DNA of 64,000 bases. Origin: Sebaldella termitidis ATCC 33386 (GTDB lineage Bacteria > Fusobacteriota > Fusobacteriia > Fusobacteriales > Leptotrichiaceae). Below are positions 19,774 through 26,563 of the stretch, piece after piece. Under the pieces are notes generated by a model, which was not told the origin of the DNA, made no database searches, and saw only the letters and a program-made list of their open reading frames with translations. A program made the translations under genes and the position numbers. How positions within the stretch are numbered: the first letter of the stretch is position 1; every line of letters begins with the position of its first letter. The DNA lies in the NCBI RefSeq assembly GCF_000024405.1, contig NC_013517.1, positions 3,875,989-3,939,988 on the forward strand. Reading direction: 5' to 3'.

Positions 19774-20161
19774 TTGTCATGCTCCTTGATTTTTCAGATA
19801 TACTATTTATTATACATACTATTCATATATATGTCCATTATAAAAAAGATTCTCAGATCGATAATATAACAGATAAGATCAGTAAAAACAGGATTATTTT
19901 TTCAAAAAAAAAATGTTCTCACTTCATATCATTATAGTATATGAAAATTAAAAAATCAAATAAAAACTGGTATATTGTTTCATCTTATTTAATTAATTAT
20001 ATATAATCTGCGGTACTAAAATCCCTGTTAAACCACTTCCGGTTTTTATCTGTAAATACATTAATCCCCCCTATTAAAGAATAAAAGGCTTATAATCATC
20101 TTTATCATCATGCTGACACAAAATAATGTTACTATGATATTAACAAAGGAGGTGAGTTACA
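19774..20161. other. 388-bp intergenic region
   Basis: AT-rich divergent region between nth and the CpxP-like gene. I see a strong ribosome binding site at the right end (AAAGGAGGTGAGTTACA) and a possible -10 box TATGAT (20133-20138). There is no convincing -35 box at normal spacing and no gene. Confidence 0.5.
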
Positions 20162-20512
20162 ATGAACAAAAAAAAACTCCTGATCGGAATAGCTGCTTTA
20201 TGTTTCGTATTCGCCGGCGGCTTTGCGATCGGTAATTTTTCAAGACCAAAACCAAGAATAGAAAATATCAGACCGGGATTTGCCAACAGCAGAGGCAGAC
20301 ACATAAAAAACCGCAGAAATCCGGAAATTAATCCGGAAAAACAAATTGCAATGGACGAAAAAAGGCTTGAGATAGAGAAAGAACTGGCTAAAAGTGAACC
20401 TGACTGGACAAGAATAGAAAATATCAACAAAGAGATTGCACTTGAAAGAGCTGCAACAAAAACAGAATATTTAAAACAGGTGAAGCAACAGCAGAATATA
20501 CCTAATCAATAA
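20162..20512 (+). CDS. Small periplasmic CpxP/Spy-like protein
   Basis: 116 aa: a signal peptide or anchor (KKKLLIGIAALCFVFAGGFAIG), a basic linker rich in Arg, Asn and Pro, and a C-terminal helical part (KRLEIEKELAKSEPDWTRIENINKEIALERAATKTEYLKQ). The pattern of a helix ending in 'SEPDWTRIENINKEIA' is like the LTxxQ/heavy-metal-sensor fold of Spy, CpxP, ZraP and CnrX. These proteins bind unfolded proteins or metals in the periplasm. The similarity is by eye and the family call is tentative. It stands alone between its own strong ribosome binding site and its own terminator. Confidence 0.65.
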   Translation: MNKKKLLIGIAALCFVFAGGFAIGNFSRPKPRIENIRPGFANSRGRHIKNRRNPEINPEKQIAMDEKRLEIEKELAKSEPDWTRIENINKEIALERAATKTEYLKQVKQQQNIPNQ

Positions 20513-20527
20513 AATTTCACATAGATA

Positions 20528-20566
20528 AAAAGTGAAACCCGCATATTTCGGTTTCACTTTTTTATT
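20528..20566 (+). terminator. Terminator (also shared with yigZ side)
   Basis: AAAAGTGAAACC (20528-20539) pairs perfectly with GGTTTCACTTTT (20550-20561), followed by a T-rich tract. Confidence 0.85.
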
Positions 20567-20575
20567 TTCAATATA

Positions 20576-21154
20576 TTATAATTTAACCACAATAACACCG
20601 TTTAAAGCCTCTATTTCACTTTCCATCTCTTTATCAGTTTCTATTTTTACGGATATTCTGTCAAGATAATTTTGTTCAATTATTTTCACATCATTTTTGG
20701 CAAAAAAGCTCTCCATATCCGAAGTCATGGAATAATCATAATCAAGAATAAAAACTGCCCTTTCCCTGTATTCTGTGATCCCGGCTTCATTCACTGCCAG
20801 TTTTGCCGTCTTGGCATAATTTCTTATAAGTCCCCCGGCTCCCAGCTTTATTCCGCCAAAATATCTTGTTGCCACTAATGCCACATTATATATATCAAGA
20901 ATATTTAATATTTCAGCCATAGGTTTTCCGGCAGTGCTGCTAGGCTCACCGTCATCGTTATACTTAAAATACTCCTGACCGTTTTCTACTACTCTGTACA
21001 GAGGAACATTATGTGTCGCATTAGGGTGCATTGCCTTTATTTCGTTTATAAATTTTTCAGCTTCCTTTACACTGTTTACTGGTTTTATATAACCTAGAAA
21101 TTTTGATTTTTTTTCCTCAAATTCTATAACAGTTTCATTTTTTACAGTATTCAT
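20576..21154 (-). CDS. YigZ/IMPACT family protein
   Basis: Conserved protein of the YigZ/IMPACT (UPF0029) family; the eukaryotic homologue regulates GCN2 but the bacterial role is unsettled. The N-terminal domain has the family motif KKSKFLGYI, YKYNDDGEPSSTAGKP and ALVATRYFGGIKLGAGGLIRNYAKTA. A short C-terminal ferredoxin-like domain (DUF1949-type) follows. I choose the ATG at 21154 (GGAGGATAAA upstream); a TTG 12 bp earlier overlaps that binding site. It is 1 bp from the stop of the S2P protease gene, so the two are cotranscribed. Confidence 0.9.
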   Translation of the reverse strand: MNTVKNETVIEFEEKKSKFLGYIKPVNSVKEAEKFINEIKAMHPNATHNVPLYRVVENGQEYFKYNDDGEPSSTAGKPMAEILNILDIYNVALVATRYFGGIKLGAGGLIRNYAKTAKLAVNEAGITEYRERAVFILDYDYSMTSDMESFFAKNDVKIIEQNYLDRISVKIETDKEMESEIEALNGVIVVKL

Positions 21155-21155
21155 T

Positions 21156-21926
21156 TTATCCTCCAAGCAGCTTTATCAAAAAATCAAATACTTTTTCAAA
21201 TATATTACTGAATAAGCCCGCCCATAACAATGCAAATACTATTAATATACCGTATTTTTCAATTCTGTCATAAAAATCCTTTACAGGCTTTGGAGCAAAA
21301 GAATATACTATTCTTCCACCGTCAAGCGGTGTAACGGGAATCAGGTTAAAAACCCCGAGTAATACATTAATAAAGAAAAAATATATAAAAAATTTTACGA
21401 CTATCTCATGTAAAAGGTCTCCTCTTACCATTATATCTTCATAAAAAATATGATATGAATCTGAAAAAAATGTTCGAAGCAGGAGAAGTGAAACAGCTGC
21501 CAGAACAAAATTCACAAAAATCCCAGCTACAGACACTACGAAAAACCCTGTTCTATACGGACGCAGTCTGCTAAAATTCACAGGAACAGGTTTTGCCCAT
21601 CCTATCAGAAATTTTACTCCGCATAAAAGAAGAAGTATCGGAAGAAGCAGTCCCTGTAAATCTATATGCTTTAAAGGGTTAAAAGACAGCCTTCCTGCTT
21701 TTTTGGCAGTATCATCGCCAAAAAGGTAGGCTGCGTATCCGTGTGCCACCTCATGTGATACTGCTGCAATAATAAATGCCGCAAAAACAATTATATAATC
21801 TATGGAAAACTCAAAAGATCTAAAGGTATTCCCAATTGCAAAAACAAATAATGCTATTATGAAAAGAAGCTTTATCCCTGAAAATTTAGGATTTGCCTCT
21901 TTAAATTTTTTATAAAAATTTTTCAT
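21156..21926 (-). CDS. Site-2-protease-like membrane zinc metalloprotease (M50)
   Basis: Integral membrane protein of 256 aa. The metalloprotease motif HEVAH (AAVSHEVAHGYAAYLFGD) lies in the second transmembrane segment and the third zinc ligand motif in LIPVTPLDGGRI. About six hydrophobic segments are visible. There is no PDZ domain, so it belongs to the compact S2P/YwhC-like group and not to RseP. Substrate unknown. It sits between a HAD hydrolase gene (14 bp upstream) and yigZ. Confidence 0.88.
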   Translation of the reverse strand: MKNFYKKFKEANPKFSGIKLLFIIALFVFAIGNTFRSFEFSIDYIIVFAAFIIAAVSHEVAHGYAAYLFGDDTAKKAGRLSFNPLKHIDLQGLLLPILLLLCGVKFLIGWAKPVPVNFSRLRPYRTGFFVVSVAGIFVNFVLAAVSLLLLRTFFSDSYHIFYEDIMVRGDLLHEIVVKFFIYFFFINVLLGVFNLIPVTPLDGGRIVYSFAPKPVKDFYDRIEKYGILIVFALLWAGLFSNIFEKVFDFLIKLLGG

Positions 21927-21940
21927 TTTATTCCTCTGTT

Positions 21941-22540
21941 CTAAAATATTATATTTTTACTTTTCAATCTGTCGGAAAGAGTATTATAATCTGTTAAATG
22001 TATAGTATTTATTCCTATTTTTCCCGCAGCCTCCACATTTTCAGCCAAATCGTCGATAAACAAAGTTTCTTCCGGTTTTAGACCGTATTTTTCAATGAGA
22101 AGTCTGTATATCCTTTCATCGGGCTTTAAGCACTGATGGTATGCCGAAACAATACCCCCGTCAAAGTAACTGAAAAATTCATGCTTTGAACTTACCGTTT
22201 CAAAAGATTCCTTATGAAAATTAGATAAAATATACAAATTATAGTTTTTTTTCAAATTCTTTAAAAGCTCAGTATTTTTCATTATGGGCTTCAAAAGACT
22301 GTAAAGATTATCCCCAAACAGTATATCCACTTCACTGTCACAGTCCTTCAGCTTTTCTTTAAATATTTTTTTGGCATTCTCATAACTAAGAGTTCCCAAA
22401 TCCAGTTTTTTCCACTCATCACTTTTGAAAACCACATCTAGAAATTTTTCTCTTTTTTCCGGACTTACTGATTTATTCACATATCCCGAAGGATCAAATA
22501 ATATTAATACATTTCCCAGATCAAATATAATATTTTTCAT
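21941..22540 (-). CDS. HAD-superfamily hydrolase (YihX-like)
   Basis: Probable sugar-phosphate or nucleotide phosphatase. Motif I is FDLGNVL, with Gly in place of the second Asp, as in YihX and epoxide-hydrolase N-domain relatives. Motif II is YILSNFH, motif III includes the Lys of CLKPDERIY, and motif IV is ETLFIDDLAENV. Length 199 aa with a helical cap inserted after motif I (HAD subfamily IA). Substrate cannot be deduced. Cotranscription with the S2P gene is likely. Confidence 0.85.
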   Translation of the reverse strand: MKNIIFDLGNVLILFDPSGYVNKSVSPEKREKFLDVVFKSDEWKKLDLGTLSYENAKKIFKEKLKDCDSEVDILFGDNLYSLLKPIMKNTELLKNLKKNYNLYILSNFHKESFETVSSKHEFFSYFDGGIVSAYHQCLKPDERIYRLLIEKYGLKPEETLFIDDLAENVEAAGKIGINTIHLTDYNTLSDRLKSKNIIF

Positions 22541-22609
22541 TTTATCACTCCAAAATTATTCTGTATTTTCTACATTATATCAGAAATAACAGCAACTGAC
22601 AAAAATAAT

Positions 22610-23974
22610 TCACTTAATTGAAAGCGGTTTTTTATAGCCGTATTTTATTTCATAATATCTTAAAAACTGTATTCCGGCTGCAATTATAATATAGTAAAAC
22701 AGTATAAATACCCAGTGTATATGAATTTCAGTATTTATCTGCAGCAGAGGAATTTTATCCAGAAAATATATAATTGTCTCAAAAGCATTAAATATAAATT
22801 TTATTATTAAAAGAAATATTTTATTAAAAAGCTCTATTCCGAAAACATTCAAGAGCAAGACCAGAAATATCAGCTGTATCAGTAGAGTTCCCAATGGTAT
22901 CCCGACTATATTGCACAAAAATGAAAACACTGGCATTGTCTGAAAATTATATAAAAATACAGGAAATGTCATTATCTGAATCACAAAACTTAAAAGAGCC
23001 GTTTTCAGGATATGATTGATAAAATTATCTTTTATTCTGCATTTAGCTGAATACAGTCTCTCAAAAACAGGATATATAAAAAGAATACTTCCCACTGCAC
23101 CGTATGAAAGCTGAAATGATATATCAAATAATGAATAAGGCAGAATCATAACTGTGACTATCAGGGATATAAAAAAGGATTTTCTGCTGTCCTTCTCCTC
23201 AAAGAATATCTTTGAAAAAATCATAATACTTCCGGTAATATATGTCCGCAGCACAGAAACCGAAAAACCTATTACCGCACAATAAACAGAGAGCAGGCTC
23301 CATGTCAGTATATATTTCATTTTATAGGAATATATTGTATTTTCAAAAATTTTTAGAAAGACTATAATTATAAGCCCTATAAGAAGTCCTGATATTACTA
23401 TGAGATGTGAAAGTCCTGTGTTCTTGAACATTCTGTTAAATTCCTCGTCAATATTTCCTTTTTCTCCGAGTACCGCTGCCTTGGCAAATACACTGATATC
23501 ATATTCCCCGTCAAAAGCATTTTCCAGCTTCTGAAGCATAAAATTCCTGATAAAATTCAATTTTCCCTCTTTAATTTCTTTCAGCCTTCCATTTATTGTA
23601 AATATCCCGTTTTTCTTTTTTATCTGCTGTATCTTATATGTCAATGTGTAAAAACCATAAGGGTAACCTGTATTATTAATAAATATCCTTTTATCCGTAT
23701 ATCTGTTATCAATTCTTAAAACAGTTCCGGTTCTCCCGTCAAACTTCACAAACAGCTTTCTTTCACCGCTTAAATCACCGTTATAAGTGACTAAATTCAG
23801 ATAAATATAAAATACTAACAGTAAAATGACATAAATAAGATTTTTTTCCTTTATGAAGAAATAAAATAATACTGTAATAATCAAAAGAATAAACACAATA
23901 CCGGTAATTTTAATATTCATATATAAAAGCACCGCACATATTAAAGCCGAAAATATTCTGATCAGCTCTGACAT
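22610..23974 (-). CDS. comEC: ComEC/Rec2-type DNA uptake channel (core only, no metallo-beta-lactamase domain)
   Basis: Probable inner-membrane channel for transforming DNA. An N-terminal membrane region and a soluble OB-like segment (residues 60-150) precede the Competence domain. The latter shows GLSHLIVISGLLIGLI and the conserved SFQLSYGAVGSILF. Family members are often 650-800 aa with a C-terminal metallo-beta-lactamase domain; this one ends at 454 aa with a transmembrane segment and RYYEIKYGYKKPLSIK. The start overlaps the stop of the pseudopilin gene by 1 bp (TAATG), linking the two in a competence context. Confidence 0.85.
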   Translation of the reverse strand: MSELIRIFSALICAVLLYMNIKITGIVFILLIITVLFYFFIKEKNLIYVILLLVFYIYLNLVTYNGDLSGERKLFVKFDGRTGTVLRIDNRYTDKRIFINNTGYPYGFYTLTYKIQQIKKKNGIFTINGRLKEIKEGKLNFIRNFMLQKLENAFDGEYDISVFAKAAVLGEKGNIDEEFNRMFKNTGLSHLIVISGLLIGLIIIVFLKIFENTIYSYKMKYILTWSLLSVYCAVIGFSVSVLRTYITGSIMIFSKIFFEEKDSRKSFFISLIVTVMILPYSLFDISFQLSYGAVGSILFIYPVFERLYSAKCRIKDNFINHILKTALLSFVIQIMTFPVFLYNFQTMPVFSFLCNIVGIPLGTLLIQLIFLVLLLNVFGIELFNKIFLLIIKFIFNAFETIIYFLDKIPLLQINTEIHIHWVFILFYYIIIAAGIQFLRYYEIKYGYKKPLSIK

Positions 23975-24498
23975 TACAGCTCCTCATCCCATAAACTATA
24001 ATCAAGATAGTTTTCATCAGATTTCATAGGTTTTTTTGCCTTATATACGCTTATTACCGGATATTTCATTGTATTTACAGTGCTTACAGATATTTTATAG
24101 TATATTTTCCCCAGGCTTCTGTCTGCTAAAAATATAGAAAATCCTTTGTCAAAATTCCCGTTTTTAGTAGTCTTCCTTATAAAGTCAGCTTTTTTATCAG
24201 AGTTATTGGAAAAATAACCTATATTTTCCGGAAGTCTTAACTCTTCTAATATTTCACCGTCTTTTTCTTTAAATATTACCTTTTTACCGGAAAAATTAAA
24301 TTCCAGCTGATATTCATTTTCACTCTGAAAGCCGTACTTCTGTACCTTTCTTATAAATAACGCAAGCTCTGTTTTTACTTTTCCGAATGATTCGGCTCTT
24401 TTTCTCTTTTCCAGCGAATAAGCCGTAAAACAAAAAAATATGCTGATCAACCCTAAAAACAATAACACCTCGATTATTGTATACCCTCTTTTATTCAT
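23974..24498 (-). CDS. Type IV pilin-like / pseudopilin protein
   Basis: Class III prepilin signal MNKRG|YTIIEVLLFLGLI: a short basic leader, a cleavage Gly, and Glu at mature position 5, followed by a hydrophobic helix. The remaining ~140 residues are a soluble globular domain without clear family (GspH/ComGD-like length). Start at 24498 with AGGGGAGGGGTA; an upstream in-frame ATG lacks a binding site. It is translationally coupled to comEC, which suggests a competence pilus component. The rest of the pilus machinery is not in this window. Confidence 0.85.
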   Translation of the reverse strand: MNKRGYTIIEVLLFLGLISIFFCFTAYSLEKRKRAESFGKVKTELALFIRKVQKYGFQSENEYQLEFNFSGKKVIFKEKDGEILEELRLPENIGYFSNNSDKKADFIRKTTKNGNFDKGFSIFLADRSLGKIYYKISVSTVNTMKYPVISVYKAKKPMKSDENYLDYSLWDEEL

Positions 24499-24562
24499 TA
24501 CCCCTCCCCTTTTATTTATCTTAATATATTTTTCAATTAAAATCAATCAAAAATTTTAAAAA

Positions 24563-24596
24563 AATAAAAATCTCTGAATTTCTTCAGAGACTCCTG
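24563..24596 (-). terminator. Terminator of ruvA
   Basis: TCTCTGAA (24571-24578) pairs with TTCAGAGA (24583-24590), followed on the minus strand by T-rich sequence. Confidence 0.8.
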
Positions 24597-24598
24597 TT

Positions 24599-25216
24599 TT
24601 ATTTTGATTGTATTTTTTTTAAAATATCTCTTATCGCATCTTCTACACGCTCATATTTCTCTATTTCCTCATCTTTTATCCACTTTGATACATCAGCATT
24701 GGAATAACCGAGAGATTCAAGCGCAAGCTTTAAGTCTTCCTTCATAATAAGTGCCTTTGTGCTGGATACGCTGCTCGCTGTATCGTGGCTTCCATCCTGT
24801 GCAATCCCGATTACATTGAGCTTCTTTACCTTATCTTTCAGATCCACAATCAGCTTTTGGGCTTTTTTCTGCCCTAATCCCGGTACCCTTACAAGAAGCT
24901 TGGCATTTTCCTCTATTACTATGTCGATCACTTCTTGTGTATTAAATGTGGAAAGTATCGCCAGCCCGAGCTTAGGCCCTACTCCGCTTATACTTACCAA
25001 TGCTTTGAACAGCTCTCTTTCACTTTCAGTCTTAAATCCGTATAATGAAAAATCATCTTCCTTTACATTAGTGTAAATAAATAATTTTTCAGTATCCTCT
25101 GTAAGCATATCATAGGTTTTTAGTGAGATGAATATTTTGTATGCAATACCGTTTACTTCAAGAGCCACATAATCTATCTTTTTTACCGTGAGTTCTCCTC
25201 TTATATATTCAAACAT
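24599..25216 (-). CDS. ruvA: Holliday junction branch-migration protein RuvA
   Basis: Binds Holliday junctions as a tetramer and positions the RuvB helicase. The N-terminal OB-fold domain (MFEYIRGELTVKKIDYVALEVNGIAYKI) is followed by two helix-hairpin-helix motifs (LVSISGVGPKLGLAIL and LVRVPGLGQKKAQKLIVDL). A linker and a RuvB-binding domain III (LALESLGYSNADVSKWI) complete it. The 205-aa length is normal. ruvB and ruvC are not adjacent. Confidence 0.96.
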   Translation of the reverse strand: MFEYIRGELTVKKIDYVALEVNGIAYKIFISLKTYDMLTEDTEKLFIYTNVKEDDFSLYGFKTESERELFKALVSISGVGPKLGLAILSTFNTQEVIDIVIEENAKLLVRVPGLGQKKAQKLIVDLKDKVKKLNVIGIAQDGSHDTASSVSSTKALIMKEDLKLALESLGYSNADVSKWIKDEEIEKYERVEDAIRDILKKIQSK

Positions 25217-25266
25217 AATTACTCCTTATCTTCATATTTTGTTGTCTAAAACATACAAAAATAACA

Positions 25267-26043
25267 TCAGAGCTTTATCAGCTCTATATCTTCTATTTCT
25301 TCATCAAGAAACATACTGCCTATATTCCTGAAATTTTGTACACCGTCAGATACATAAAATTTTACATGGCCGCCTTTATTTTCTGCAGCATTATTTTCTG
25401 TCAGCACTTTTTTCAGATCAAGTGCAGTTTCCATTGCCGGATCTATGAGATTCAGATCTGGATAAATTTTCTGTATTTCCTTTTTCAAAAGCGGATAATG
25501 AGTACATCCTAAAATAAGGGTATCTACTTTATCATCAAAATCCCCCAGATAGTGTTTTATAATACTTTCTATTATTTCCCCGTCCAAAAGTCCTTCTTCT
25601 ACCACATGAACGAATAAAGGGCATGCTTTCTGATACACTACTATATCCTTATTTCTCCTGTGTATTTCCTGCTTATACTTCTCGGAATTTATAGTTGCTT
25701 TTGTTCCTATTACACCTATCTCATTAGTTTTAGTTACCGAAAGTGCACTTCTCACTCCCGCCTCTATCACACCTATTACCGGTATATCATAGACTGCTTT
25801 CAGCTCTTCCAGTGCAAGTGCCGTTGCTGTATTGCATGCAACCACAAGTACATTGATATTCTTGGTCAAAAGAAAATCAGTTATTTCTTTTGAATATCTT
25901 ATTATCAGCTCTTTTGTCTTTTCTCCGTAAGGAACACGTGCAGTATCACCGAAATAAAAAATTTCTTCATTTGGAAATATTTTTCTTACTTCCTTCAATA
26001 CTGTAAGTCCTCCAAGACCAGAATCAAATATCCCTATTGACAT
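25267..26043 (-). CDS. murI: Glutamate racemase
   Basis: Converts L-glutamate to D-glutamate for peptidoglycan. N-terminal MSIGIFDSGLGGLTV contains the first catalytic-site Asp/Ser. The two catalytic cysteines lie in VVACNTATAL and ILGCTHYPLL. PYGEK and YFGDTARVPYG are typical. I choose the ATG at 26043 because AAAGGA lies 11 bp upstream; an ATG 9 bp earlier directly abuts that site. The product is 258 aa. Confidence 0.96.
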   Translation of the reverse strand: MSIGIFDSGLGGLTVLKEVRKIFPNEEIFYFGDTARVPYGEKTKELIIRYSKEITDFLLTKNINVLVVACNTATALALEELKAVYDIPVIGVIEAGVRSALSVTKTNEIGVIGTKATINSEKYKQEIHRRNKDIVVYQKACPLFVHVVEEGLLDGEIIESIIKHYLGDFDDKVDTLILGCTHYPLLKKEIQKIYPDLNLIDPAMETALDLKKVLTENNAAENKGGHVKFYVSDGVQNFRNIGSMFLDEEIEDIELIKL

Positions 26044-26184
26044 TAATATCATTCCTTTATTATATATTTTATAAATTTTATTTTAAAAAATTAAATTTGA
26101 TAAGCAAGATATTATAACACATTTAATCCCTGATATAAAGAAAATACAAATATTTCTGTGGATACAGCCCAGTCCGTAAATAAA

Positions 26185-26219
26185 AATCACAGCGGATAAA
26201 AGTAACACCCGCCATGATT
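26185..26219 (-). terminator. Terminator of the copper operon
   Basis: AATCACAGCGG (26185-26195) and CCGCCATGATT (26209-26219) form a stem with two mismatches, followed on the minus strand by TTTTTATTTA. Confidence 0.65.
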
Positions 26220-26251
26220 CTTTATTTCATATTATTATTGTTTTCTACAGA

Positions 26252-26563
26252 TCATTTTATCATTTTTTTTATGGTAACCATAAGCTCATCTACCACTTCT
26301 TCCTTGCCTTCTTTTATCTGCCGTACTACACAGCTGTTTATATGAGCCTTCAACAGTTCTTTTGACACTCCGTCCAGTGAGGCTTTGGCAGACATTATCT
26401 GATGGAGTATCTCATCACAGTATATATCTTCTTCTACCATTTTTTTTATTCCTCTTATCTGCCCCTCTATTCTGTTCAGTCTTTTTACGAGAGAATCTTT
26501 TAAGTCATTGGCATGCTCTGCTTTTCTTTTCTCTTTGATTTCATTTTCTTTACTCTGCTTCAT
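26252..26563 (-). CDS. csoR: Copper-sensing repressor CsoR
   Basis: All-helical DUF156 repressor that releases DNA on binding Cu(I). The signature KRLNRIEGQIRGIKKMVEED is followed by the Cu(I) ligand set Cys49 (IYCDEI), His74 and Cys78 (KAHINSCVV). This is the C-H-C pattern of CsoR, as opposed to the ligands of RcnR/FrmR. It overlaps the end of copA by 14 bp and is the last gene of the phosphatase-copA-csoR operon. Its putative operator lies upstream of the first gene (29979-29997), so the operon would be self-regulated. Confidence 0.92.
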   Translation of the reverse strand: MKQSKENEIKEKRKAEHANDLKDSLVKRLNRIEGQIRGIKKMVEEDIYCDEILHQIMSAKASLDGVSKELLKAHINSCVVRQIKEGKEEVVDELMVTIKKMIK

